NCBI GenBank assembly: GCA_021772895.1
Contig: JAJFLC010000018.1
Span: forward strand, 1 to 64,000
From: Mariprofundaceae bacterium
Lineage (GTDB): Bacteria; Pseudomonadota; Zetaproteobacteria; Mariprofundales; Mariprofundaceae
Direction of reading: 5' to 3'
DNA: 64,000 nucleotides
The notes under the pieces were generated by a model. The model was given only the letters and a program-made list of their open reading frames with translations, had not been told where the DNA came from and searched no databases. Within the stretch, counting starts at the first letter, position 1, and each line of letters opens with the position of its first letter. Shown piece after piece: positions 1 to 8,421 of the stretch. The translations under genes were made by a program, and so were the position numbers.

Positions 1-1503
1 GGAATTGTCGGTCACCGTCACCAGTTGTATGGCTGTTGCACTATTGTTATTAGCATCCGTCGCTGTCCATGTCACAGTAGTATTACCAATGGGAAAAGTG
101 GCTGAAGCATCGTTGGTAATGCTAACTGGGTTAAAAGCATCGGTAGCGGTTGCTGTACCAATCGCTACTGCAACGGCATAACCATCCTGTGATACACCTG
201 TCACGGCTGCGGGTGCTGTGACCACAGGGGGTGTGGTATCCTGTACCGTCACTTGCTGTTGAGCCGTAGCTGCATTGCCTGCCACATCTGTCGCTGTGTA
301 AGTCACTGTGGTGATACCCAACGGGAACGTGATGGGCGCGTTGTTCGTTGGCGTCATTGCACCATCCACCAGATCAGTCGCTGTGACTGTGCCAAGATTA
401 ACCGTTGATTGTGCTGCTGTGGCTTCAACTGTAATTGCAAGCTGTTGAATGGTGAGTGTCGGTGCTGTCGTATCGGTAACCACAACATTCTGAATCGCTG
501 TTGTGCTCTTGCCATTGATATCGGTCGCAGTCCATGTAATCACTGTTGCACCTACAGGAAAAGTCCCCGGGGCATTATGTGTGGGTACGACGGCTGCACC
601 TGCATTGTCGGTCGCTGTGGCAGTTCCAATGGTTACCGTGGTGGCTAAACCTGTTGCTTCAATCATGATGTCGGCTGGAACAGTCAGTGTAGGAACGGCT
701 ATAGAAACAAAACTTACCGTGACCAACTGCGTTGCCGTGGCGCTGTTTCCATTTGCGTCCGTAGCTGTCCAGGTAACGGTCGTATTACCCACGGGGAAAA
801 TGACGGGTGCATTGTTTGTAATCGTCACCGCAAAAAGATCGGTCGCTGTGGCAGAGCCAAGCAGCACTGCAACGGGATTGTTATCATTGGATACTGCCTG
901 AACTGCTGCCGGTGCAGTGATCACAGGGGGTGTAGTATCCACTACTGTGATGATCTGTGTCGCAGTGGTTATATTACTGTAAACATCCGTTACTGAATAC
1001 GTGACCGTTGTAACACCCACGGGGAAGGTTGCAGGCGCATCACTGATCACAGTTAGCGGATTACCCGCGCTATCAGAGCCTGTTGCAACTCCGGTGACAA
1101 CGCTATTTTGAACACCTGTGGCTTCAATCGTGATCGCAGCAGGAACAGTAATCGTTGGAGGGGTTGCTGCGCCTCCGCCAGTTCCGCCAGTTCCGCCAGT
1201 TCCGCCAGTTCCGCCAGTTCCGCCAGTTCCGCCAGTTCCGCCAGTTCCGCCAGTTCCGCCAGTTCCGCCAGTTCCGCCAGTTCCGCCAGTTCCGCCAGTG
1301 TCATCATCAATCTCGGACTGTCCATCATGTTCAACATCTTCCGTTTCGGAAGTTTCTCCATGCTCTGGCTCTTCATCATCTGAAAAATAGGAAGTTACAC
1401 TGTTCCATGTCTCTGAAAAAAAACTTTCATCATCGGCATAAGCTGATGAAGCCGTGCTAAAAAATATGAATAATGATAAAAATAGAACGGTAATGATGCG
1501 CAT
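1..1503 (-). CDS. Secreted HYR/Ig-like repeat protein with Thr-Gly-Gly linker, 3' part outside window
   Basis: The frame is open from an ATG at 1503 (GGAGGGAAGG ribosome site just upstream) to base 1, at least 501 codons. It opens with a signal peptide (MRIITVLFLSLFIFFSTASS then AYA-DD), followed by an acidic Asp/Glu/Ser-rich stretch (residues ~24-65), thirteen Thr-Gly-Gly units (~69-107), and then at least five modules of about 75-80 residues. Each module carries a W/YxxTD-type core (e.g. VTWTATDANGNSATATQLV) and a preceding FPVGxTTVT strand. This is the pattern of hyalin-repeat (HYR)/bacterial Ig-like domains, which usually form rods in surface or secreted adhesins. Function beyond an extracellular structural role cannot be read. 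Proline- and leucine-rich frames on the other strand over 1170-1300 are only shadows of the 9-bp repeat. Confidence 0.85.
   Translation of the reverse strand, partial: MRIITVLFLSLFIFFSTASSAYADDESFFSETWNSVTSYFSDDEEPEHGETSETEDVEHDGQSEIDDDTGGTGGTGGTGGTGGTGGTGGTGGTGGTGGTGGTGGTGGTGGGAATPPTITVPAAITIEATGVQNSVVTGVATGSDSAGNPLTVISDAPATFPVGVTTVTYSVTDVYSNITTATQIITVVDTTPPVITAPAAVQAVSNDNNPVAVLLGSATATDLFAVTITNNAPVIFPVGNTTVTWTATDANGNSATATQLVTVSFVSIAVPTLTVPADIMIEATGLATTVTIGTATATDNAGAAVVPTHNAPGTFPVGATVITWTATDINGKSTTAIQNVVVTDTTAPTLTIQQLAITVEATAAQSTVNLGTVTATDLVDGAMTPTNNAPITFPLGITTVTYTATDVAGNAATAQQQVTVQDTTPPVVTAPAAVTGVSQDGYAVAVAIGTATATDAFNPVSITNDASATFPIGNTTVTWTATDANNNSATAIQLVTVTDNS
1181..1297 (-). repeat. 13 exact copies of a 9-bp tandem repeat (GTTCCGCCA on +)
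   Basis: Thirteen perfect head-to-tail copies of a 9-bp unit, coding Thr-Gly-Gly on the minus strand. One further degenerate unit lies next to them (cctccgcca, 1172-1180). As the unit is a multiple of three, gain or loss of copies changes linker length without breaking the frame. The identity between copies suggests recent or ongoing slippage. Confidence 0.95.
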
Positions 1504-1588
1504 AAACCCTTCCCTCCGAAGTTTTTAATAACATAACCATATGGAACTGTTTCAGCGTCCGTGTCAAGGCTAATCTTCAAAAACAGAC

Positions 1589-1822
1589 TTAATTTTGCCG
1601 CCCATGTTTAAACAGCAGGTACTTTTCATATTCCTCTATATCCATTTTACCCAGAATATAAAGCTCATAATCTGAAAGCATGTCTGTATCGGCCTGCACC
1701 CCCTCGCGAAGCTGATGCTGACGCACCATTTCTCTGCGCCGTTCGGATTCGGCTTCATCCACGCCATTGGCACGCTGCATGGCTTCATCCCTCCATGCCT
1801 CGGCTGTTGTATATTTTACCAT
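1589..1822 (-). CDS. Small charged protein, possibly VbhA-like antitoxin
   Basis: This 77-residue ORF begins at ATG 1822 with GGAGG 6-7 bases upstream and runs divergently from dinB, 63 bp away. It is highly charged and helical. The segment ERRREMVRQHQLREGVQADT followed by an acidic helix (LSDYELYILGKMDIEEYEKY) resembles the short VbhA-type antitoxins that inhibit Fic AMP-transferases, including an EG pair where the inhibitory motif (S/T)xxxE(G/N) has one. The S/T position is a His here, and no fic gene is visible nearby. The assignment is therefore tentative; an orphan regulator or an unrelated small protein is equally possible. Confidence 0.5.
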   Translation of the reverse strand: MVKYTTAEAWRDEAMQRANGVDEAESERRREMVRQHQLREGVQADTDMLSDYELYILGKMDIEEYEKYLLFKHGRQN

Positions 1823-1885
1823 TCACGCCTCCATCTGTTCAAAACGCTTCTTGATGACACAGGTTCGATACGTTTCAATACACGC

Positions 1886-3067
1886 ATGCAGCAACCCACT
1901 CTCAGCCATCAAACAATTCTGCATGCAGACATGGACGCCTTCTACGCTTCAGTTGAAGCGCGGGACAACCCCGAGCTGCACGATAAACCGCTCATTGTCG
2001 GGGGCAACGCCACGCAACGTGGCGTTGTTGCTGCTGCAAACTATATCGCCCGTACCTATGGCATTCACAGTGCAATGCCAACAAAAACAGCCTTAAAACT
2101 TTGCCCGCATGTGATGCTATTACCACCTCGGATTAAACACTATGCTGAAATAAGCCAGCACATTCGCGCTATCTTTGCACGATTTACGCCACTGATCGAA
2201 CCCCTCTCTCTGGATGAGGCCTTCCTGAACATCTCCGGCAGCCTGAAACTCTTCGGTTCAGCCGAACATATCGGAAGATCTATTCAGCAAGCGATCAAGA
2301 AGGAACTGAATCTCCCCGTCTCCATCGGCATTGCTCCAAACAAATTCATCGCAAAGATTGCCAGTGACATTGATAAACCCCATGGCTTTGTCTGCATTGC
2401 GGCGGAAGAAGTCCAATCTTTTCTTGATCCATTACCTATCGAACGTATATGGGGCGTTGGCCGTGTCACAACGCAACGATTCGCCAAGGCAAATCTCCAT
2501 ACCATGGGAGCAGTGCGCTGTCTGACAAAAGAAGCGGCCACAAGCCTGCTTGGTAAACATGGTGGACACTTTTGGAAACTGGCTCATGGCATCGATGAAC
2601 GGCCTGTCGTTCCCGAGCACAAAGCCAAATCCATTTCACACGAAACGACATTCAGCGTTGATATTAAAGACAGGGAGATATTATCTGCATGGCTCCTTGA
2701 TCTAACCGAACAGGTCATGCGACGTGTCCGGCAAAAGAAGTTCAAAGGGCGCACCATTCACCTAAAGCTCCGCTTTGATAATTTCACAACGATCACACGC
2801 TCACACACCCTGAAACATTCAACAGATGTCACGCAGGTCGTCTGGCAAGCTGTCCAGCAGATGTTTGAGAAACACCTGCCGCCCCAACAGTCCATTCGCT
2901 TGGTCGGCATGGGCATGGATGGGTTTGGGCATGTATCCGAAAAACAGGCCGAACTGTTTGAAGCTCCCGAACTTAAAAAACAACGTACCGTAGACCATAT
3001 CGTTGATCATATTCAGACACGTTTTGGCAGCAACATTCTTAAGCGTGGCAGCTCACACAAAAAATAG
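1886..3067 (+). CDS. dinB: DNA polymerase IV (Y-family translesion polymerase)
   Basis: A 393-residue Y-family polymerase that performs error-prone bypass synthesis on damaged templates. The N-terminus carries the palm motif ILHADMDAFYASVE (metal ligands Asp15/Asp17, steric gate Tyr20), then the fingers segment with VVAAANYIARTYGI, and the second catalytic motif SLDEAFL (Asp110, Glu111). The helix-hairpin-helix thumb (IWGVGRVT) and C-terminal little-finger domain complete the usual ~350-400 residue length. The ATG at 1886 is chosen because homologs begin about a dozen residues before the HADMD motif; the frame stays open further upstream but there it lies opposite the divergent small ORF. No LexA-box could be identified with confidence. 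Confidence 0.93.
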   Translation: MQQPTLSHQTILHADMDAFYASVEARDNPELHDKPLIVGGNATQRGVVAAANYIARTYGIHSAMPTKTALKLCPHVMLLPPRIKHYAEISQHIRAIFARFTPLIEPLSLDEAFLNISGSLKLFGSAEHIGRSIQQAIKKELNLPVSIGIAPNKFIAKIASDIDKPHGFVCIAAEEVQSFLDPLPIERIWGVGRVTTQRFAKANLHTMGAVRCLTKEAATSLLGKHGGHFWKLAHGIDERPVVPEHKAKSISHETTFSVDIKDREILSAWLLDLTEQVMRRVRQKKFKGRTIHLKLRFDNFTTITRSHTLKHSTDVTQVVWQAVQQMFEKHLPPQQSIRLVGMGMDGFGHVSEKQAELFEAPELKKQRTVDHIVDHIQTRFGSNILKRGSSHKK

Positions 3068-3102
3068 CCTGAACCTCGCAGATAAACATACCAACACATT
3101 TA

Positions 3103-3327
3103 TCACTCTTCTGCTTTATTTCGCGATTCGAATTTCAAACACTGCTGCTGTGAAGCAGAGTAAACCTCCAGGCAAGGTGTAATACGCGATTGAAAGCCAA
3201 AAGCACGGCATCCATACGGGAATTTTGGATTCCATGTCACATAATAATGTTTGCACCGTAGACATTCCGGCCGTTTTGAGTCCTGAGCGACATTGTTTCG
3301 GGCATCATCTTTTTTCTGCACGCTCAA
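3103..3327 (-). CDS. Conserved small cysteine-containing protein of unknown function
   Basis: 74 residues. The core CLRCKHYYVTWNPKFPYGCRAFGFQSR and a later PCLEVY...CLKFE give four to five cysteines spaced like a small metal- or cluster-binding fold. The C-xx-C-KHYYVT-x-P-x-FPYGCRAFGF pattern belongs to a short conserved proteobacterial family without known function. The gene starts inside the end of nnrS (its ATG overlaps the nnrS stop by 4 bp), so the two are translationally coupled. Co-transcription with a metal/nitric-oxide-related membrane protein hints at a redox or metal context, which is inference only. Confidence 0.7.
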   Translation of the reverse strand: MSVQKKDDARNNVAQDSKRPECLRCKHYYVTWNPKFPYGCRAFGFQSRITPCLEVYSASQQQCLKFESRNKAEE

Positions 3328-4574
3328 CCGTCTCGCCCATCAGCCCTTACCTGAACAAGATAAGGTGCGTAAATCCAGACAAACAGGCCAAAGGCCAATA
3401 TCCATCCCGTGCCAGCAATCAATAACCATGTATCTATCATCGCCGGAAACAGAAGTGGCACAAACACGCGCGCTAGCGCTGTCAGTCCCAACGTCACAAA
3501 CCCGATAACCATGGCTTGATGTGCAATCATAGCCCGCCCCGTATGCCCCAGCGATACACGAGCCATCATGCCCAACGTAAACATGCCAATGGCACCTACT
3601 GTCCATGCATGCAGCGCAATATTCCCGGGTATCATTTGCAAACCCGCCAAGCCCTGCAATATAAACCCCGTGACCAGCCAGCCATACGCCATGCATATCA
3701 CCCATAACATCGGAACCTTCCAAATTCGTAGATTACCCCAGCCAAACAATCTTATGCCATGCACCATTGCAGCAACAAAAGCTGCCAGCACCTGCCAAAG
3801 TGAATCCGGATCGACCAGCACAAGCAATAACCAGATTGCAATCAATGGCGTTGCTGCCAGTTCAAGCCATTTTATTTTAACGACACTTGCTCCCGATAGC
3901 CCCTTCTCAATAAAAAAAGGCATCACCCGTCCGCCAATCACCGACATCAACATAAGCACTGCGCCAACGCCTATAGCCAGCCCCGGCTCCATCGAAGCAA
4001 AAGAAAGTTCCAGCACTTGCGCATGAAATAAGCCATTGCCCACCGCCATGAGCATCAACAAAATCACCACTGAAACATTGCGTGACTGGCCTGATTTCAT
4101 AATTGGCCTGAGTATCACCAGCGCCAGTAAAGGAAGAAACACGATATCAACAGATACAACCAACCAACTAGGTAAATCTGGTATAACCAACACAAGTCGC
4201 CCAGCCAGCCATATCAAAAATAATAACAACAACCCTTTACCCGTTACCGTATCGATGCCTGTCCAATTCTTCACCGCAGTTAAAAGAAAACCTGCAATCA
4301 CGGCGACTGCATACCCAAAAAGCATTTCATGCCCATGCCAGAGCGATAAAGAGAGGTAAGCATCATGCCAATCATCCGCGAACAAATTAAAAATAAACAT
4401 GCCCATCAGCAATATAGAAAACAGACCCGCCGCAAGAAAAAACGGACGAAATCCAAGTCTGAAAAGTATAATTGTTCTTTTGCGTTCCTCAGGAACGTCA
4501 GGGTTGTGGATCGGAATTGTCATCATGCCAAGCCTATGTGAGAGATGAAAGACACGCCATCTACTGATAATCAT
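3324..4574 (-). CDS. nnrS: NnrS family multi-spanning membrane protein
   Basis: About 416 residues with around twelve hydrophobic segments. NnrS proteins are heme- and copper-containing membrane proteins linked to nitric-oxide stress tolerance. The family signature near the N-terminus is clear: LFRLGFRPFFLAAGLF, followed by WHGHEMLFGYA and the GFLLTAVKNWTG loop. Conserved histidines occur again in HAWTVGAIGMFTLGMMARVSLGHTGR. The start is uncertain: the ATG at 4574 has GGAGAG 14 bases upstream, while ATGs at 4526/4523 have only AGG but would give the usual ~20 residues before the first helix. It is divergent from rpfF, and no nitrite or NO reductase genes are near. Confidence 0.9.
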   Translation of the reverse strand: MIISRWRVFHLSHRLGMMTIPIHNPDVPEERKRTIILFRLGFRPFFLAAGLFSILLMGMFIFNLFADDWHDAYLSLSLWHGHEMLFGYAVAVIAGFLLTAVKNWTGIDTVTGKGLLLLFLIWLAGRLVLVIPDLPSWLVVSVDIVFLPLLALVILRPIMKSGQSRNVSVVILLMLMAVGNGLFHAQVLELSFASMEPGLAIGVGAVLMLMSVIGGRVMPFFIEKGLSGASVVKIKWLELAATPLIAIWLLLVLVDPDSLWQVLAAFVAAMVHGIRLFGWGNLRIWKVPMLWVICMAYGWLVTGFILQGLAGLQMIPGNIALHAWTVGAIGMFTLGMMARVSLGHTGRAMIAHQAMVIGFVTLGLTALARVFVPLLFPAMIDTWLLIAGTGWILAFGLFVWIYAPYLVQVRADGRDG

Positions 4575-4714
4575 TCATGGATAATTATCTCTCCAATATC
4601 CTGGCTGATAAAACGCACATCAAAACCACAACAAATAGTTGACCTCCTCAACAAAAAAGGTTCAACCTGATGTGGCAGACGGAGTCTGTAAAATTCAATG
4701 GAAGGAAGTGCACA

Positions 4715-5575
4715 ATGTATTACAAAACTAATTTAAAATTAAATTCCAACATCGAAGAGGACTTCACCTCACTCGAAATCCAGTATGATGAACAGCGTGA
4801 ACTGGCTTGGTACCGGATGAACGCACATCCAAGGCCATGTTTCACACCAACAGTTGTTGGAGAAATACAACAATGGTTTGATGAGATCATCAACGGAGAA
4901 AACCCTGCCCATGACAACCTTCGTTACATTGTCATGGCATCTCACGTACCTAATGTATTTTGTCTTGGAGGAGACTTGAACCTTTTCCTACAGCATATAC
5001 GCAACAACGATAGAGATGCGCTTCTGCACTATGATGAAGCATGTATTAAGGCTATGTTCCTTATTCATACAGATCTTGGAAAAGACCTGACAACAATTGC
5101 GTTAGTTCAAGGCGATGCTTTAGGCGGTGGCTTTGAAGGCGTATTAGCAAATGATGTGGTTGTTGCTGAGCGCAGCGCAAAAATGGGACTACCAGACATT
5201 TTGTTTAATCTGTTTCCCGGAGCGGGAGCGTACAGCTTCTTATCCAGGAAAGTTGGTATGATTGAAGCCGAACGCATGGTACTTGGCGGGAAACTCTACT
5301 CTGCCGAAGAGTTACATAAAATGGGGATTGTTGATGTACTTGCTGAAGATGGTGAGGGTGAAAGAGCGGTTTATGAATATATCAGAAAAGAAAACCGTAC
5401 TCGAAATGGGCGAAGGGCATTTAAAAAAACAAAACGCCTATACAATCCAGTCACCTTGGATGAACTCATGGCGTCAGCAAAAATATGGGCTGATGCTGCT
5501 TTTAATCTCGAAGAAAAAGACTTGCGTATGATGGAGCGGCTGGTTAAACGGCAATCTGTAAAATTTAACCAATAA
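4715..5575 (+). CDS. rpfF: RpfF-type DSF synthase (crotonase-fold acyl-ACP thioesterase/dehydratase)
   Basis: 286 residues, close to the 289 of Xanthomonas RpfF, which makes cis-2-unsaturated fatty acid signals (DSF) from 3-hydroxyacyl-ACP. Family-specific blocks are VFCLGGDLNLFLQHIRNNDR, IALVQGDALGGGFEG and MGLPDILFNLFPGAGAYSFL. The latter two define RpfF rather than ordinary enoyl-CoA hydratase. With ATG 4715 (GGAAGGAAG six bases upstream) the first catalytic acid falls at Glu141, as in RpfF, but the second (Glu161 in RpfF) is Asp161 here. An upstream in-frame ATG at 4670 lacks such a site. The gene converges on an RpfC-like kinase, the arrangement known in Xanthomonas. No RpfB or RpfG is in view. 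Confidence 0.85.
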   Translation: MYYKTNLKLNSNIEEDFTSLEIQYDEQRELAWYRMNAHPRPCFTPTVVGEIQQWFDEIINGENPAHDNLRYIVMASHVPNVFCLGGDLNLFLQHIRNNDRDALLHYDEACIKAMFLIHTDLGKDLTTIALVQGDALGGGFEGVLANDVVVAERSAKMGLPDILFNLFPGAGAYSFLSRKVGMIEAERMVLGGKLYSAEELHKMGIVDVLAEDGEGERAVYEYIRKENRTRNGRRAFKKTKRLYNPVTLDELMASAKIWADAAFNLEEKDLRMMERLVKRQSVKFNQ

Positions 5576-5590
5576 GTAAACCTATCCTTC

Positions 5591-5617
5591 GAGGGCCTTG
5601 CTATTAGCCGGGCCCTC
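5591..5617. terminator. Hairpin between convergent rpfF and rpfC
   Basis: Arms GAGGGCC (5591-5597) and GGCCCTC (5611-5617) with a 13-base loop sit between the two convergent stop codons. A perfect GC-rich stem at this position would serve both strands. The U-tract is weak on either side, so efficiency is uncertain. Confidence 0.55.
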
Positions 5618-5649
5618 ACAGGGTTTATTTAAAGCACCCTATCAACTCA

Positions 5650-7476
5650 TTATTTAGTATCTCGCCCAAAGTATTGCTCAAACTCATTACAACTTTTCTT
5701 AAACACACCTACTAACCTAGTAGAAGCTTTCACCATGCCTTCAGGTGTCAAATTGTGTTGTTCTTTTTCCAACTCATCACACATTTGAAAAATAGAAACG
5801 GCACCGACCGTCCCTGCGCCACCTTTAAGTGCATGGATAATATCCTGAAAAGCATTGATATCACCATCTGAAGCAATTTGTTCAAGTGCGTTTAACTCCC
5901 TCGATTCAAGGCGGGAATCCACGAGAACCAATGCCAAGTCTGTAGACCATTCTTCTGCGCGCACAGCTTCCACAAATTGTCGTGCTGTCATGCCCAGCAG
6001 TTCCCCTTCAACAATCGCAACATGAAATGGCCGGGCAACCTCATTGGCCTCAATAAGCTTTGAAAACAACCGCGCCACACTCGAAACGGCTTCCATCTCC
6101 TGCCCCCAACGCTTCAGCGGAATTTGCACCTTAGGCAAAAGATGCTCGCCCAAAAGAGTCAGCACCCGAACATCAGAAAAAGAAGTGGCCGCAATACTCT
6201 CTTTTGGAATATCCGGCTGACGTTCAAAAGGAAGTTCAAACCAGAATTCAGAACCTTTTCCTTCTTCACTTAACAAACCAATTTCTCCATTCATGAGTGT
6301 CACCAGTTCTTTGGAAATCGTTGTTCCCAAACCTGTACCACCATATTCTCGTGTCACTGACACATCAGCCTGAACAAAACTTTCAAAAATTTTCTTTTGA
6401 GCATCTTCTGAAAGGCCAATACCTGTATCGGTCACTCTAAAGCGAATCCAGACGTGCCCCTCCTTTTCGTGTACAAGCTCCAGCACAACTTCAACATACC
6501 CTTCATTGGTAAACTTCACCGCATTACTAAGTAAATTCATTAGTACCTGCCGAAGATGCAACTCATCACCATAAAGACGAAAAGGAACTACAGAATCAAC
6601 ATGAGAAATCAATTCAATACCCTTCTTTCTTGTCTGTGGGTGAAAGGTGTTAACCGTCGCAGCGATAAGCTCATGCAAATCAAACGGTTTCAATTCAGAA
6701 ACAAGTTTTCCCGCTTCAATTTTTGAAATATCAAGAATATCCTCAATCAATGCCAAAAGCGTTTGGCCTGAAGAGTGAATTAGGTTCGCATACTCTTGCT
6801 GCGTTTTATTTAGCTCAGTGGTCACAAGTAAATCGCTCATACCAATGATCCCATTAAGTGGCGTACGTAGCTCATGGCTCATATTGGCGACAAAATGTGA
6901 TTTTGCTTGATTGGCTTCTTCAGCCTTTGCAATAGCTACATGTAACTTCTTAATGAGATAGATCATAAACATCGGCACAACAAAAATAAGAACCAGGTTT
7001 CCTGCCGCCATATGTGAATGCTCCGTCCAAAAGGAATTGAACGTTATCACTACCCCAAACCCAACAAGCGCCAAAAATGTCGTTAAGTATGTGTAATTAA
7101 GCCCATGTCGAAAGGCATAACCCGTAATAATCCAAAGAAATAAGCCAACAAACAGAGTTCCTTCCTCTCCATCTGCGTAATATAAACATACCGTAGTCGT
7201 AGTAATATCACCAAGAGCCATCAAAATCTTTCGCACATCACTGCCGGATGAAAAAAGAAATATCCAGACAAGAAACAACAACGAAATTATAAAATAAGCC
7301 GCTGCCACCTTAAAAAGAAACAGGTTATCTGAAAATGAAAAGTAGACAAATATAGCCAATACTAAAAGCGAACGAGTCACAGATTGTGGCCATTCAGGAT
7401 TTAAGCGACACTTGACCAAGCCTGTTCTAAAGGCCTCTTGATCAAAGAGCGATTTCTTTTCTTTCCTTACTTCCAT
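5650..7476 (-). CDS. rpfC: RpfC-like membrane hybrid sensor histidine kinase with HPt
   Basis: About 608 residues. Five to six N-terminal membrane helices (~35-180) form the RpfC-type DSF input domain, followed by a HisKA domain with the phospho-acceptor in [12 protein letters not shown] (His ~201) and a HATPase domain with N (LLSNAVKF), G1 (DTGIGL) and G2 (GGTGLGT) boxes. The receiver-like segment after ~residue 425 is degenerate: where the phospho-Asp should end strand 3 it reads [13 protein letters not shown], with Glu and no Asp. The C-terminal HPt motif [14 protein letters not shown] keeps its His. The ATG at 7476 lacks a good ribosome site; a TTG at 7494 with GGAAG upstream is an alternative. 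It is convergent with rpfF. Confidence 0.82.
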   Translation of the reverse strand: MEVRKEKKSLFDQEAFRTGLVKCRLNPEWPQSVTRSLLVLAIFVYFSFSDNLFLFKVAAAYFIISLLFLVWIFLFSSGSDVRKILMALGDITTTTVCLYYADGEEGTLFVGLFLWIITGYAFRHGLNYTYLTTFLALVGFGVVITFNSFWTEHSHMAAGNLVLIFVVPMFMIYLIKKLHVAIAKAEEANQAKSHFVANMSHELRTPLNGIIGMSDLLVTTELNKTQQEYANLIHSSGQTLLALIEDILDISKIEAGKLVSELKPFDLHELIAATVNTFHPQTRKKGIELISHVDSVVPFRLYGDELHLRQVLMNLLSNAVKFTNEGYVEVVLELVHEKEGHVWIRFRVTDTGIGLSEDAQKKIFESFVQADVSVTREYGGTGLGTTISKELVTLMNGEIGLLSEEGKGSEFWFELPFERQPDIPKESIAATSFSDVRVLTLLGEHLLPKVQIPLKRWGQEMEAVSSVARLFSKLIEANEVARPFHVAIVEGELLGMTARQFVEAVRAEEWSTDLALVLVDSRLESRELNALEQIASDGDINAFQDIIHALKGGAGTVGAVSIFQMCDELEKEQHNLTPEGMVKASTRLVGVFKKSCNEFEQYFGRDTK

Positions 7477-7529
7477 TTCGAAATCGTAGCACAAGAAGCC
7501 AAAGGCTTCCTACACACGATGAAAAAAGG

Positions 7530-7841
7530 CTAATCAATATCGACTTGGATACGCCCTTGATTGATACAAACGGGAAAGGTTTCGACATCCTCATAAGCTG
7601 GCGGCGTGAGTGATTTACCATCCTTGATACAGAAGCGAGCGCCATGGCGAGGGCAGATGATCTGATCGCCTTCACATTGGCCGGAGGCAAGCTCACCGCC
7701 ATCATGGGTGCAAACATCTTCGATGGCATAAAATTCACCATCAAGATTAAAAACGGCAATCTCAGCCACATCTGTGGCGATAATTTTTCGCAGTCCCGGT
7801 TTTAGCTCATCTTCGCCACACACATCAATCCACTCGGCCAT
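7530..7841 (-). CDS. Rieske-type [2Fe-2S] ferredoxin, last gene of the suf operon
   Basis: 103 residues, a free-standing Rieske domain of the NirD/bacterial Rieske ferredoxin type with no membrane anchor. Both ligand boxes are present: Cys-Thr-His in EDVCTHDGGEL and Cys-x-x-His in IICPRHGARF, so cluster binding should be intact. The ATG at 7841 has GAGAGGG upstream and lies 13 bp after the sufT stop. Its place at the end of the suf cluster suggests a role as small electron carrier for, or client of, Fe-S assembly. The exact partner is unknown. Confidence 0.88.
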   Translation of the reverse strand: MAEWIDVCGEDELKPGLRKIIATDVAEIAVFNLDGEFYAIEDVCTHDGGELASGQCEGDQIICPRHGARFCIKDGKSLTPPAYEDVETFPVCINQGRIQVDID

Positions 7842-7854
7842 TAGAACACCCTCT

Positions 7855-8421
7855 CTAAAACATCCCAAGCTGTAACTTGGCTTCATCACTCATCATTGCA
7901 CGATCCCATGGCGGCTCAAAGACCAGATCAACATGTACATCCGAAACATTTGTCACACTGAGGATTTTCTGCCGAACATCATCAACAATAAATGGGCCCA
8001 TACCACAACCGGGTGCAGTCAAAGTCATCACCACATCCACATGATTACCACCCTCATCGGTGTCTACCACATGGCAATCATAGACCAGACCCAAGTCTAC
8101 AATATTGACCGGTATCTCCGGGTCATAGCAGGTTTTTAAAACGTTCCAGACCTCATCTTCATTCACAGGGCCACTTGCAGGCTTGGAATCTGAGGATGTG
8201 GAATCAGCCACTTCAGTCGTTTTTTCTCCGTCCAGCCCTAAGGCATCCGCATCTTTACCTTCTATCCGAGCCAAATTCCCATTCACGGATACGGTATAAC
8301 TTCCGCCCAACTCCTGAGTAATCATCACCTGTGCATTTTCCGGGATCATCACGGGTGTGCCCAGTGGAATTAGCACTGCATCCACATCACGGGTTACTGT
8401 AATCATTGCACCTGAAGTCAT
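7855..8421 (-). CDS. sufT: SufT-like Fe-S assembly factor (MIP18/DUF59 domain)
   Basis: 188 residues. The C-terminal half is a MIP18/DUF59 domain (VWNVLKTCYDPEIPVNIVDL, then MTLTAPGCGMGPFIVDDVRQ), with the conserved reactive Cys in the TAPGCGMG loop. The N-terminal extension with two small beta segments (VLIPLGTPVMIPENAQVMIT) is the SufT-specific part. SufT proteins help deliver clusters to client enzymes when iron-sulfur demand is high. The ATG overlaps the sufU stop by 4 bp (ATGA), indicating coupling. A charged, low-complexity linker (~residues 65-85) joins the two halves. Confidence 0.88.
   Translation of the reverse strand: MTSGAMITVTRDVDAVLIPLGTPVMIPENAQVMITQELGGSYTVSVNGNLARIEGKDADALGLDGEKTTEVADSTSSDSKPASGPVNEDEVWNVLKTCYDPEIPVNIVDLGLVYDCHVVDTDEGGNHVDVVMTLTAPGCGMGPFIVDDVRQKILSVTNVSDVHVDLVFEPPWDRAMMSDEAKLQLGMF

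Noticed and set aside
503-901. Open plus-strand frames with V/A-rich sequence over the first kilobase
   Set aside because: They run antisense to the HYR protein; the minus strand has an uninterrupted frame with signal peptide, ribosome site and domain motifs, the plus frames have none.
1181-1297. CRISPR-like array
   Set aside because: The units are 9 bp and contiguous, with no spacers.
1053-1460. Low-complexity frames (Leu-Ala-Glu, Pro-Pro-Val, Phe-Arg-Gln repeats) around 1180-1297
   Set aside because: All are alternative readings of the 9-bp tandem repeat; only the Thr-Gly-Gly frame connects to a sensible protein.
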